The notes beneath the pieces are model-generated. The model did no database searches and had not been told where the DNA came from. It saw only the letters and a program-made list of their open reading frames with translations. A stretch of 64,000 nucleotides of DNA, taken from assembly GCA_966211525.1 (NCBI GenBank), contig CBIHOZ010000007.1, positions 1 through 64,000 on the forward strand. The letters run 5' to 3'. A program made the position numbers and the translations under genes. Below, piece by piece: positions 7,361 through 16,493 of this stretch (the stretch's first letter is position 1; each line of letters starts with the position of its first letter). The stretch comes from Ohtaekwangia sp966211525 (GTDB lineage Bacteria > Bacteroidota > Bacteroidia > Cytophagales > Cyclobacteriaceae).

Positions 7361-9553
7361 TTAATCTTCAAAAGATTTTTTTGCTACCTGATCAGCAAAT
7401 ACCAGGTCGATCAGTCGTTTATCAATATCCGTTTTCTTTACGCGCACTTTAACACGGTCGCCCAAAGTATAGATCTTCTTGCGCTTGCGGCCTACGATGC
7501 GATATTTCTTTTCATCAAACTCATAGAAATCATCCGTCAGGTCTGCAAGGCGAATCATGCCTTCACATTTTGTTTCGATGATCTCTACATATAGGCCCCA
7601 CTCCGTTACACCGGAGATCAATCCTTCGTATACCTTGTTCTCGGCAGACGCCATAAACTCAACCTGCTTGTATTTAATGGAAGCACGTTCCGCATCAGCC
7701 GCACGTTTTTCACGTTCGGATGAATGCAAACTTTTCTGTTCGAAGTCTTCCTTGCTTACAGGTTTACCATCGTCCAGGTAATGCTGCAACAACCGGTGCA
7801 CCATCATATCCGGATACCGGCGGATTGGTGAAGTAAAGTGTGCATAATGCTCGAACGCCAAACCAAAGTGACCTTTCGTTTCCGTTGAGTACTTCGCTTT
7901 GGCCATGGTGCGTATAGCAAGCTGCTCGAGTATATTTTGCTCGGGCTTACCTTCTATCTTTTCCATCAGATCATTTAACGAACGGCTGATGGATTGCTCC
8001 TCCACGTTCATCTTATGACCAAACTGCTTGGCAAACACCGAGAAGTCTTTCACTTTATCAGGATCCGGGAAGTCGTGTATACGGTATACAAATGTATTCT
8101 TCTCTTTACCCTTCTTATAGTTATATACAAAGGTTGCTACCTGCTTATTGGCCAGCAGCATAAACTCTTCAATGAGTTTGTGTGCATCTTTTCTAACCTT
8201 GGGTATAACGGCGAGCGGTTTACCTTTTTCGTCAAGCTTGAATTTTACTTCCGTAGTTTCAAAGTTAACAGCACCTTTGTTGAATCGCTCTTTACGAAGT
8301 TTCTTGGCAAGTGTATTCAGCGTGATTAGCTCGTGTGCATAATCACCTTTACCACTCTCCAATACTTCCTGTGCTTCTTCATAGGTAAAGCGTCTGTCGG
8401 AATGGATGATCGTTCTGCCGAACCACTCACTTTTGATCTTCGCTTTATCGTCCATTTCAAACACAGCGGAGAACGTAAGTTTATCTTCATTCGGACGAAG
8501 TGAACATAATCCATTCGATAATCTTTCCGGAAGCATCGGTATAGTACGGTCTACCAGGTATACTGAAGTAGCACGATCGTATGCCTCTTTCTCGAGTTCT
8601 GATTTCAGATCTACATAGTGCGTTACATCGGCAATGTGTACACCGATCTCATAATTACCATTGTCCAGTTTTCTGAACGACAACGCATCATCAAAGTCTT
8701 TAGCATCGAGCGGGTCAATGGTAAACGTAGTGATGTCACGGAAGTCTTTACGCTTCTTGATCTCTTTCTTGGTAATGCCTTCGTCAATCGCTTCTGATTC
8801 ACGCTCAACGTGCTCTGGGAACTTGAACGGTAAACCGAACTCTGCCATGATCGAGTGTATTTCGGCTTCGTTCTCACCGGCTTTACCCAGTACATCGACA
8901 ACTTTTGCTTCAGGCTTGCGATCATGTTCTGCCCACGAAGTAACTTCAATAATTACCTTATCGCCATTGCGTGCATTGTTGATGTTCTCAGGATATACAA
9001 AAAAGTCCTGGTGCATCTTACGGTAATCCGGCACTACAAAAGCAAAGTTCTTGGACAGTTCTATTTTACCTACATAGCGCGTACGGTTACGCTTGATCAC
9101 CTCCGTAATTTTTCCTTCGGGATGATCACCATGACGTGTTGGTAGTATCTCCAGCTTAACGGTATCGCCATCAACGGCAGATGCCATGTCGCGCGACTTT
9201 ACAAATACATCTTCCTTATCTGCGCCTAAGCGAACATATGCGAAGCGTGAGCTTACATGGTCTACTATACCGGTTAACTCTTCGCGTTCACGATTGGTTA
9301 TATAGCTTCCGTTGCTTAATTCTTTGATGCGTTCATCATCTGCTAACTGATAGATCAGGTGCGTTGCCTGCTTTATATCTTCACGTTTTTTAAGACCTAA
9401 CTTTTTGAGTAACTGCTTCATGCTATAGGCTCTGCCGGAAGCACTGTCGAGCAGTTGTAAAATGGCGCCTTGCCAGGCATTCTTTAATGATTTGCCTTTC
9501 GGTGCCTTGCTTTTGGTCTTCTTGGGTTTCGATTCTTTTTTCTTCTTGCTCAT
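7361..9553 (-). CDS. rnr: Ribonuclease R
   Basis: A 730-residue 3'-5' exoribonuclease of the RNB family that degrades structured RNA. The order is a lysine-rich N-terminus, a winged-helix-like segment (about 25-90), two cold-shock/OB domains, the catalytic RNB domain and a C-terminal S1 domain. The RNB metal-binding motif is TIDPLDAKDFDDA at 278-290, with D280, D286, D288 and D289 as the acidic set. Later landmarks are HIADVTHYV, RATSVYLVDRTIPMLPERLS and HFTSPIRRYPDMMVHRLL. The S1 part reads YEGLISGVTEWGLYVEI. Length and domain order are normal. It appears to be first in a run with the polyprenyl synthase and HExxH genes. Confidence 0.96.
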   Translation of the reverse strand: MSKKKKESKPKKTKSKAPKGKSLKNAWQGAILQLLDSASGRAYSMKQLLKKLGLKKREDIKQATHLIYQLADDERIKELSNGSYITNREREELTGIVDHVSSRFAYVRLGADKEDVFVKSRDMASAVDGDTVKLEILPTRHGDHPEGKITEVIKRNRTRYVGKIELSKNFAFVVPDYRKMHQDFFVYPENINNARNGDKVIIEVTSWAEHDRKPEAKVVDVLGKAGENEAEIHSIMAEFGLPFKFPEHVERESEAIDEGITKKEIKKRKDFRDITTFTIDPLDAKDFDDALSFRKLDNGNYEIGVHIADVTHYVDLKSELEKEAYDRATSVYLVDRTIPMLPERLSNGLCSLRPNEDKLTFSAVFEMDDKAKIKSEWFGRTIIHSDRRFTYEEAQEVLESGKGDYAHELITLNTLAKKLRKERFNKGAVNFETTEVKFKLDEKGKPLAVIPKVRKDAHKLIEEFMLLANKQVATFVYNYKKGKEKNTFVYRIHDFPDPDKVKDFSVFAKQFGHKMNVEEQSISRSLNDLMEKIEGKPEQNILEQLAIRTMAKAKYSTETKGHFGLAFEHYAHFTSPIRRYPDMMVHRLLQHYLDDGKPVSKEDFEQKSLHSSEREKRAADAERASIKYKQVEFMASAENKVYEGLISGVTEWGLYVEIIETKCEGMIRLADLTDDFYEFDEKKYRIVGRKRKKIYTLGDRVKVRVKKTDIDKRLIDLVFADQVAKKSFED

Positions 9554-9653
9554 GCGAGCGGGTTTTAATTAACTAAACTAAATATGATTCGCTTCTAAAT
9601 ATCAGCAATTCATATCATTCTACATTCATACGATGCTGCTAATCAAAATAAAA

Positions 9654-9684
9654 TTATGCCATTACAAGAACATAACTAATTTTG
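9654..9684 (+). promoter_or_regulatory. Possible Bacteroidota promoter for tpx
   Basis: TAATTTTG at 9677-9684 fits the Bacteroidota -7 consensus TAnnTTTG. The -33 box is weak: TTATG begins at 9654, in about the right place. It would start transcription some 45 bases before the tpx ATG. Confidence 0.35.
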
Positions 9685-9735
9685 AGCGCAGGCATTTTAG
9701 CCTGGTATCCTAAATTTAACATTTAAGTATTACTC

Positions 9736-10236
9736 ATGGCACAAACAAAACTTGGCGAAGCTGTTGTTAACACGACTGGAAATTTACCGGCAGTAGGTTC
9801 TGCTGCTCCTGATTTCTCGCTGGCAGGTATCGACCTGAAAGAACATTCCTTGAAAGACTATGCAGGTAAAAATATAGTGCTGAATATTTTTCCCAGCATC
9901 GACACTGGTGTATGCGCTACCTCTGTGCGTACTTTCAACAAGCGTGCTGCTGAAAAATCAGACACGGTAATTCTCTGTATCTCGAAAGACTTACCCTTTG
10001 CCTTTAAACGCTTTTGCTCTGCTGAAGGTATAGACCAGGTTGTAAGTCTGTCGGACTTCCGTAACAAAGGCTTCTCCAAAAATTACGGTGTTGAAATGAC
10101 TGATGGCGGGCTGGCCGGACTGCATGCCCGGTGTGTAGTAGTTATCGACAAACAAGGTAAAGTAAAATATACCGAGGTTGTTCCAACGATTGGTCAGGAA
10201 CCAAATTATGACGCTGCCTTAAACGCTATTGGCTAA
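9736..10236 (+). CDS. tpx: Thiol peroxidase (atypical 2-Cys peroxiredoxin)
   Basis: A 166-residue peroxidase that reduces hydrogen peroxide and alkyl hydroperoxides using thioredoxin. The peroxidatic cysteine is C60 in SIDTGVCATSVRTF, with T57 of the active-site triad; the resolving cysteine is C94 in AFKRFCSAEG, the spacing of Tpx enzymes. R132 in LHARCVVV is the conserved arginine. Two further cysteines, C81 and C133, are not part of the usual mechanism. Length matches the family. It sits alone between a divergent rnr and a lipoprotein gene; a perfect 13-base inverted repeat follows its stop. Confidence 0.95.
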   Translation: MAQTKLGEAVVNTTGNLPAVGSAAPDFSLAGIDLKEHSLKDYAGKNIVLNIFPSIDTGVCATSVRTFNKRAAEKSDTVILCISKDLPFAFKRFCSAEGIDQVVSLSDFRNKGFSKNYGVEMTDGGLAGLHARCVVVIDKQGKVKYTEVVPTIGQEPNYDAALNAIG

Positions 10237-10244
10237 ACCTATCC

Positions 10245-10286
10245 GTTATCTGTTAAATGTGGCACAAACTATGTTTAACAGATAAC
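10245..10286. repeat. 13-bp perfect inverted repeat after tpx
   Basis: GTTATCTGTTAAA at 10245-10257 is answered by its exact complement at 10274-10286, with a 16-base loop. It begins 9 bases past the tpx stop. No T-run follows on the plus strand, so it may act as a mRNA 3'-end stabiliser or weak terminator, not a classical one. Confidence 0.55.
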
Positions 10287-10344
10287 TCTAAACGAGCCGC
10301 ACCTTTCATTCCGTGCGTAAAAAATATTATAACATCTTCTTAAC

Positions 10345-10818
10345 ATGAAACACAACACACTTGCGTCTTCAATAGTTCGGCTAAGCATAATTTTTTCTTT
10401 TGTTGCTATACTGTATGGATGCAATACGGATTATGAAGAAGTAAAACTTCGCCAGATACGGGATGTTGTGGTTGATGCTAATACCGAGCCGAGGCTTCGT
10501 GCTACGGCTATCTTTTTTAACCCGAACAACAAACAGGGCAAGCTTCGAAAGATCGATGTAGATATATATGTCAACGGCAAGAAGGCCGGCAAGATTGATC
10601 AGAAACTAAAAACTGTTATACCCGCCAACGGAGAATTTACAGTGCCGCTGGAAGTACAACTGGCCATGAAGGAGCTCGGATTTTTTGATACGCTGCTCGG
10701 TGTATTGGGAGGAAAAAAGTTTGAAGTACGCTATGAGGGTTCCCTCAAACTCACTTATCACGGTATACCCTTCCGTGTACCTGTAAAATATAAAGACGAA
10801 GTAAGGGTTCGCTTCTGA
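10345..10818 (+). CDS. LEA type 2 (WHy-like) lipoprotein
   Basis: A 157-residue predicted lipoprotein. The signal ends in the lipobox ILYGC, Cys near residue 26. The mature part matches the LEA_2/WHy fold: VKLRQIRDVVVDANTEPRLRATAIFFNPNN, here with the central RATAIFFNPNNKQGKLRKI stretch, then DIYVNGKKAGKIDQ and a closing GSLKLTYHGIPFRVPVKYK. Such proteins occur on bacterial envelopes and in desiccation-tolerant plants, but a precise role in Bacteroidota is not established. It is convergent with proC, whose stop is 18 bases away. Confidence 0.75.
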   Translation: MKHNTLASSIVRLSIIFSFVAILYGCNTDYEEVKLRQIRDVVVDANTEPRLRATAIFFNPNNKQGKLRKIDVDIYVNGKKAGKIDQKLKTVIPANGEFTVPLEVQLAMKELGFFDTLLGVLGGKKFEVRYEGSLKLTYHGIPFRVPVKYKDEVRVRF

Positions 10819-10836
10819 ACGAACCCCTTCAAAGAA

Positions 10837-11634
10837 TTACTTTACAATTTTATCATACGAAGCACCAATACCTTTTATCAGCGATGAGCTGAATCCCTGG
10901 TGCTCCATCTCGTTCAATCCTACAATGGTGCAACCTTTTGGAGTTGTTACCTTATCGATCTCTGCTTCCGGGTGGCGACCGAGTTTCAATAAAAGTTCGG
11001 CAGCACCCTTTACCGTCTGAGCAGCAATGAGGTTGGCTGTCTTCGCATCGAAACCAATTTCAATACCACCTTGTGTTGATGCGCGTATAAAACGTAACGC
11101 GTACGCTATACCACAGGCACCCAATACCGTAGCAGCATCCATCAATTTCTCATCTATAGCGATGGAGATGCCGAGCTGATCGAAAAGATCCGTAACATAT
11201 TTTACCTGTGCATCGCTGGCGCCCTGGTAACAGAGGCAGGTAACGGATTCCTGAATAGCAATGGCTGTATTTGGCATGGCGCGAAATATAGGTACACCGT
11301 GATCAACGATCGCGGCCAGATCTTTCAGAAATATACCCGTTACTACGCTGATGATGATATGACGTTTGGGGTCAAAGTTCTGCGCAAGTCCTTCCAATAC
11401 TTCCTTTACATTATAGGGCTTGAGCGCTACTATAATTACTTCGCTGCTTTGAATGGCTTTCTGATTGTCGCTGGTAATATTAACACCTAACGTTTCGAGC
11501 GGTTGAAGTGCTGCTACATTTCTGCGTGTAACTGTGATCTGCTGCGGAGCTACAAACTGACTTTTGATCAATCCTTCTGCTATGGCTGCTCCTAAATTTC
11601 CTCCGCCAATAATGGCAATCTTTGCGTTCTTCAT
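10837..11634 (-). CDS. proC: Pyrroline-5-carboxylate reductase
   Basis: A 265-residue cytoplasmic enzyme that reduces 1-pyrroline-5-carboxylate to L-proline with NAD(P)H, the last step of proline synthesis. The Rossmann loop is IIGGGNLGAAIAEGL near residues 8-22. The C-terminal dimerisation domain carries MDAATVLGACGIAYALRFI and the highly conserved ending VTTPKGCTIVGLNEMEHQGF, equivalent to the family's TSPGGTT-A-LE motif with small changes. Length is normal. It has no co-directional neighbour close by. Confidence 0.93.
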   Translation of the reverse strand: MKNAKIAIIGGGNLGAAIAEGLIKSQFVAPQQITVTRRNVAALQPLETLGVNITSDNQKAIQSSEVIIVALKPYNVKEVLEGLAQNFDPKRHIIISVVTGIFLKDLAAIVDHGVPIFRAMPNTAIAIQESVTCLCYQGASDAQVKYVTDLFDQLGISIAIDEKLMDAATVLGACGIAYALRFIRASTQGGIEIGFDAKTANLIAAQTVKGAAELLLKLGRHPEAEIDKVTTPKGCTIVGLNEMEHQGFSSSLIKGIGASYDKIVK

Positions 11635-11801
11635 AATAACATCTGATTAGACGGTGTGGTGTGAAAATAAAAACACTTTCTACCACTTCCGCCCGGGGGC
11701 CAGAAGAATTGCAAAATATTTAAAGAGCTTACTTTTATTTGCTAGTATATATGCCGGAGAAGGCAGCGTTCTTAAGATATTTATATAGCGCAAACTATAC
11801 T

Positions 11802-12530
11802 TTAATAGGTAGAGCTGAATACCACACTCACGTTGGTATAGTAAATTACCGTTGTGCCTCTATAGCCTGAATCGGTTCCTACCATTAACCACAGCTCACC
11901 TTTATCATTACTGCGTGCAACAAAAGGAACGTAGCTATCGGCATTGGTTCGTGTCACCAATGTAAAATCTGTAATGTTTGCACCGCCTGCTATATTTCCC
12001 AACACGATGGTATTCTCACCGCGATCGAGTTGTTTTCCTTTATCAACATTCAGTACGTATGAGTTTTCAAGGACAACTTTTTGCGGCTCAACATCCGAAG
12101 CACCGGCCTTTAAAAATACACTTTCGCCCGGAGAACCTTCATCGGTAGGCGAAGGTCCTGAAGGTGCATTGGTTGCAAATTGTATCTGGAAAACCAGGTT
12201 GTATTCGGTGTTGGGATGAAGGCCGGTAACTTTCTTTTTGATAAACATAAAAAGATCGTTACTCAGGTTGGTGCCCGATACCATGATTGCTTTTTTAGAA
12301 CCGAGGTGAGCCGGCAGTTCGGTATAATTGTATTGCAGATCGAACTTCAGGGAGTCCTCGCGTGTAGCAGGGTAATCGGAGAAGTCAACTTTCCAATCGT
12401 GCATCGATTTACTGAAGTCTGAAACATCTGAAAAAACATACAGATCACTTTGCGCAGCATCGTTATCGAGACTGCACGCTGCACACATACTCCACACTGC
12501 TAATGCGCTGAGAATCACCCGGCACTTCAT
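11802..12530 (-). CDS. Lipoprotein of unknown function
   Basis: A 242-residue protein with a lipoprotein signal, MKCRVILSALAVWSMCAACS, the lipobox Cys being residue 19. The rest is rich in beta-type sequence, with NTEYNLVFQIQFATNAP, a proline/serine/glycine loop (SGPSPTDEGSPGES) and a closing TVIYYTNVSVVFSSTY. I know similar single-gene lipoproteins in Bacteroidota that look like jelly-roll or carbohydrate-binding folds, but I cannot name a family here. It stands alone, divergent from the GAF-domain gene. Confidence 0.68.
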   Translation of the reverse strand: MKCRVILSALAVWSMCAACSLDNDAAQSDLYVFSDVSDFSKSMHDWKVDFSDYPATREDSLKFDLQYNYTELPAHLGSKKAIMVSGTNLSNDLFMFIKKKVTGLHPNTEYNLVFQIQFATNAPSGPSPTDEGSPGESVFLKAGASDVEPQKVVLENSYVLNVDKGKQLDRGENTIVLGNIAGGANITDFTLVTRTNADSYVPFVARSNDKGELWLMVGTDSGYRGTTVIYYTNVSVVFSSTY

Positions 12531-12733
12531 TCTGATTTCATTTTTTCATTAGACACTTCAACACCAGAGGCGGTTGTAATCACAGGAAAATTTTAAACAC
12601 ATAAAAATACTACCCGCATGTAAAGGTGGTTCACCTACTTAATTTAAGGTTTTACACTAAAAAATCCACATTTCCGTCTAATTTTAGTGAACCCGGATCG
12701 CAATACCCCGTATTTTATCACAAGCCACCAACT

Positions 12734-15106
12734 ATGCAAAACACTACTACTATATTTCCCTTCACATCTTTTCTGAATTTCCGCCTGCTGGTGGAACATT
12801 GGGAGGAACGCATCCGCGAAGGACAACTGCCCGCGTTTGCTTCGTTCATCCAAACCTATATAGATGGTGCACCGGAGTTGAAACAACCGATGACCGATGA
12901 GGCGGTGTTTGCCAGGCACAAACCCTTTCTTGATTTTTTAATGTCAGCTGTTATACCCACAGCCAGTGGTGATACAGAGCTCATCGTTGCCTTACAACCT
13001 TTCCGGTTCAAGTCATTATATAGCACGGCAGCGTTCGACCGAAATATATCTTTAGACACCTTTGAACAACAGGCACATGCCAATGTACCGGGAGGAAAAA
13101 TTACGCTCGGCAAAACCATTCGCGCGTGCATGATGATCCTGGAGAAGTATCAGAGCTTTGGTTTGATTGCCAAGAATCCCAGACCCGTACTGGTAACACT
13201 GCGCGACCCGGCTAGCGGACTTGACAAAGTATACCGCATCGAGATCAACCATAAGTTCTGCGATGTAGTTGCCAAAACAGAATATAAACCCATCGAGAAA
13301 AACGTCATCAAGTTCTTAATGGAGAAACTATATGATGTTGATCTGTGGCTTCAATATATACATCCGGAAGATTTCGAGTTTCATGGTTTGTTCATCATGC
13401 GACTGATCGATGTTACGGAACAGGAAATGCTTTCGTCTATCAAGTACGATCTGCTGGAACGTAACGCTGTTACCCGCACCGAAAGTTTTATACAGATACA
13501 GCACAAGCTTCGGTCGCTCTTCGGCATTCCGGATATGCGTTTGGGTATAGCGTATCTTGACCCTAACAATAACTTAGTGACCAACAGCCAGGCATCCGAA
13601 TGCTGGAACAGTGTTACGTGTGGCGATAATATACCTTGCCATGATTTTACGGGCTCGGTATACGAGCGCAGCTGGATGGAAAAACGTTACGTTACGATCG
13701 AGAACCTGGAAGACTACCCGTTCAAATCAGTTATTGAAGATGCATTGGTCAAAAACGGCATCCGGAATATATTACTCGCACCGCTCATCGATGGTGAAGA
13801 AATTATAGGCATGCTCGAGTTAGCTACACCGACACCTGCCAAACTGAATCCGGTAAGTGCACATAAGGTAGAAAATGTATTGCCAATGTTTACCGCTGCC
13901 GTGAAGCGCGTAAAGGAAGAAATGTCTACAGAAGTACGTGCGATTATACAGGAAGAATGTACCGCCATTCACCCGGCTGTTCAATGGAAGTTTTTTGAAG
14001 CCGGCTTAAACCTGCTGAACAGAAGACGTACCGATGAGAAGGCAACGCTGGACGAGATCGTGTTCAAAGATGTATACCCGCTATACGGACTTGCCGATGT
14101 ACGCAACTCTTCCATTGAGCGCAACATGGCTATTCAGCGCGACCTGCAACAAAACCTGAAGCTTGCCAAAGACCTGCTCACCAAAATATATACTGCCAGC
14201 AAACTTCCATTACTGGAAGAAGCGATCTTTAAAACAGACGAGCAGCTTCGAAAGATCAACCTCGGACTAGCTTCGGGCGATGAAAGTAATGTGCTCGACT
14301 TCCTGAAGTCGGAGATCAACCCGATGATTGCTCATTTTGAAGAGGATGAAAACCTGCAACGTGCTATAGCCCGCTATCGCGCAAACCTTGACCCAACGTT
14401 TGGGGTAGTGTACAAACGCAGAAAAGCATTTGAGGAAAGCCTTGGACTTATCAACCAGGCGATCAGCGATTACCTGGATGATGCAGAGACGGAAGCGCAA
14501 AAAATGTTTCCGCATTATTTCGAGAAGTATAAAACAGATGGCGTTGAATTCACTATATATCTCGGCAGTTCGCTGGTAAAGAATCGTACGTTTGATGTAT
14601 TCAATTTGCGCAACTTCCGCTTGTGGCAATTGCTGGTAATGATTGAGGTGACACGCAAGATCGAAGCACTGAAATTAAAAATGAAAACGGTGCTGGAGAT
14701 AACGCAGTTGATACTGGTGCACGATCAGCCGATCTCCATTCGCTTTCGTCCGGATGAAAAACAATTTGATGTGGATGGCGCCTATGACATCCGCTATGAA
14801 ATTGTAAAGAAACGGATTGACAAAGCGCACATAAAAAATACAGGAGAGAGACTTACACAACCCGGCAAGCTCGCCATAGTATATAACCAGGCAAAAGTTG
14901 AAGATGAGTATAGACGTTACTTCCATTACCTGAAAGCGAAAGGTATGATTACCGGCGAAGTGGAAGAACTCGAACTGGAAGAGTTGCCCGGAGCCACCGG
15001 CCTGCGTGCATTGCGCATACAAATTGCAAGCGAGCCAGCTTCATTACCTGTTGTTGATAACGACAACCTGTTGAAAGATATAGAAGAAGGATTACGGGTA
15101 CACTAA
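12734..15106 (+). CDS. GAF-domain protein with long C-terminal region
   Basis: A 790-residue cytoplasmic protein. I took the ATG at 12734 because the 36 residues before it in the open frame are not protein-like and the downstream start MQNTTTIFPFTSFLNFRLL begins a plausible helix. A GAF domain spans about 240-405: it opens with RTESFIQIQHKLRSLFGIPD, contains GIRNILLAPLIDGEEIIGML and ends LPMFTAAVKRVKEEM. Within it lie three evenly spaced cysteines, C290, C296 and C302. The part after it is mostly helical and ends with a winged-helix-sized segment. I see no kinase, cyclase or DNA-binding signature, so it is a possible sensor of unknown output. The gene stands alone. Confidence 0.75.
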   Translation: MQNTTTIFPFTSFLNFRLLVEHWEERIREGQLPAFASFIQTYIDGAPELKQPMTDEAVFARHKPFLDFLMSAVIPTASGDTELIVALQPFRFKSLYSTAAFDRNISLDTFEQQAHANVPGGKITLGKTIRACMMILEKYQSFGLIAKNPRPVLVTLRDPASGLDKVYRIEINHKFCDVVAKTEYKPIEKNVIKFLMEKLYDVDLWLQYIHPEDFEFHGLFIMRLIDVTEQEMLSSIKYDLLERNAVTRTESFIQIQHKLRSLFGIPDMRLGIAYLDPNNNLVTNSQASECWNSVTCGDNIPCHDFTGSVYERSWMEKRYVTIENLEDYPFKSVIEDALVKNGIRNILLAPLIDGEEIIGMLELATPTPAKLNPVSAHKVENVLPMFTAAVKRVKEEMSTEVRAIIQEECTAIHPAVQWKFFEAGLNLLNRRRTDEKATLDEIVFKDVYPLYGLADVRNSSIERNMAIQRDLQQNLKLAKDLLTKIYTASKLPLLEEAIFKTDEQLRKINLGLASGDESNVLDFLKSEINPMIAHFEEDENLQRAIARYRANLDPTFGVVYKRRKAFEESLGLINQAISDYLDDAETEAQKMFPHYFEKYKTDGVEFTIYLGSSLVKNRTFDVFNLRNFRLWQLLVMIEVTRKIEALKLKMKTVLEITQLILVHDQPISIRFRPDEKQFDVDGAYDIRYEIVKKRIDKAHIKNTGERLTQPGKLAIVYNQAKVEDEYRRYFHYLKAKGMITGEVEELELEELPGATGLRALRIQIASEPASLPVVDNDNLLKDIEEGLRVH

Positions 15107-15145
15107 CCTTTTTGCTTTTTCATTGTTCTTTGTACCTTCATTTCC

Positions 15146-15673
15146 ATGAAGCGACCCCTGGTATATCTTATACTTGTAGCAGTGATGGGCTGCAAGGAAG
15201 TAACGTACAAAGAACCCCAACCCAAAGGTGTAGAACGACTGCATAGTATACCCCATACGTTGCAAGGCAAGTATGTGCTGCCGGAAGACAATCGCGCTAC
15301 ACGTGATACGTTAGTTGTGCTATCGGGCCGATACTATGCATCAAGTGATCCGCTGGGAGGAAGTGTGTTGAGCGATAGTCTGATGATAAAACACTACCAG
15401 GGTTATTACTTCATTAACATCAACGACAAACCGGAGTGGCTGCTGCGCGTTATCCAGCAGGAGAAGAATGGTGATATAACCTGCTATATGTTGCAGGAGA
15501 AGGATAGTATCTTTAACGATATGCTCCGCCATCTCTCCCAGGAAATAAAGATCGATTCCGTGAAGCTGAAAAACGAAACGCTATACCAGATCGATCCGTC
15601 ACCCAAGAAGCTGATAAGCCTGTTGAAAAATGGCTACTTCAAAAAGACCGCTACGCTGAAAAAGATTGAGTGA
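15146..15673 (+). CDS. Small lipoprotein of unknown function
   Basis: A 175-residue protein starting MKRPLVYLILVAVMGCKEV: a short signal and lipobox with the Cys at residue 16. The mature protein has LHSIPHTLQGKYVLPEDN, HYQGYYFININDKPEWLLRV and a lysine-rich end (ISLLKNGYFKKTATLKKIE). No family recognised. It begins 40 bases after the GAF-protein gene on the same strand and may be read with it, and it converges on the PrsW gene, leaving nine bases between stops. Confidence 0.68.
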   Translation: MKRPLVYLILVAVMGCKEVTYKEPQPKGVERLHSIPHTLQGKYVLPEDNRATRDTLVVLSGRYYASSDPLGGSVLSDSLMIKHYQGYYFININDKPEWLLRVIQQEKNGDITCYMLQEKDSIFNDMLRHLSQEIKIDSVKLKNETLYQIDPSPKKLISLLKNGYFKKTATLKKIE

Positions 15674-15682
15674 TATATATAC

Positions 15683-16402
15683 TCAGTCTTTTACCGGCTG
15701 CTCATCATTACCCGCAAGATGATGATCAATAAACGGTGACGCCTGCTGATGCAGTCTGATCGCTTTACGCGACAACACGAAACCTACCAGCAGCGATACG
15801 ATGGCCGCGATCCATATACCTGGCACATACGATATGAACCAGAAGTAGTCGTACATACCATGAAAGAGTGTAGCCGCTGCCAACGCAACCATGCTTAACA
15901 ATACCCCTTGGCGGTGTGTAAATTTAGCTTTGCCAAGATAAAAGCCCATCATTACACCGAACGTGGCATGTGCAGGTACAGCGGTAAACAGTCTCAACAC
16001 GCCTGTCATGAACCCCGACTGAAATACATAGAGTACATTTTCAAGTGTAGCAAAGCCAAGGCTCACCATTACGGCGTAGACTATACCGTCAAAAGGTTCA
16101 TTAAAATTTTTATTGTTGAAGAGGATGAAGCGCACAAATAAAAATTTGCAGCTCTCTTCGATCAGCGCCACTTTAAAAAAAGCATTCACAAACTGGTGTA
16201 TTGCGTCATGCTCTTTGGTAATGATGAGGAGATTAACGGGCAAGCTTACACCGAGTGTCATAACAGCACTCAACGCTCCGTATAAAAAGCTGATGCATAG
16301 CAACACCAACGGCTCACGTTCGTGTTTGTCTTTCAGATAAATATATAAAGCAATAGCAACACCGGGAGCAAGCGCCAGGGCTAACAAACTAAAAAAGTCC
16401 AT
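15683..16402 (-). CDS. PrsW-family intramembrane metalloprotease
   Basis: A 239-residue membrane protein with about seven hydrophobic segments. It has the family's three catalytic/metal motifs: IEESCK at 81-86 (EExxK), FATLENVLY at 118-125, and the histidine pair H145 (VPAHATFGVMMG) and H181 (TLFHGMYDY). PrsW in Bacillus makes the first cut in an anti-sigma factor, but many members have other unknown targets. I placed the start at 16400-16402, where MDFFSLLALALAPGVAIALY gives the family's first helix; the longer open frame adds 25 unlikely residues. No sigma or anti-sigma gene is adjacent. Confidence 0.88.
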   Translation of the reverse strand: MDFFSLLALALAPGVAIALYIYLKDKHEREPLVLLCISFLYGALSAVMTLGVSLPVNLLIITKEHDAIHQFVNAFFKVALIEESCKFLFVRFILFNNKNFNEPFDGIVYAVMVSLGFATLENVLYVFQSGFMTGVLRLFTAVPAHATFGVMMGFYLGKAKFTHRQGVLLSMVALAAATLFHGMYDYFWFISYVPGIWIAAIVSLLVGFVLSRKAIRLHQQASPFIDHHLAGNDEQPVKD

Positions 16403-16433
16403 GCAACCTAATTGAAGGGACGAAGTTACGCAT

Positions 16434-16467
16434 AAAAAAAATCCCTCTCCCGTAATGGAAGAGGGAT
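16434..16467 (-). terminator. Rho-independent terminator for the thioredoxin-like gene
   Basis: ATCCCTCT at 16441-16448 pairs with AGAGGGAT at 16460-16467, and on the minus strand the stem is followed by a run of T (A at 16434-16441 on plus). It is 27 bases past the stop of the gene to its right. Confidence 0.85.
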
Positions 16468-16493
16468 CTTTCCCCACATGTTTATGTCAGTTG

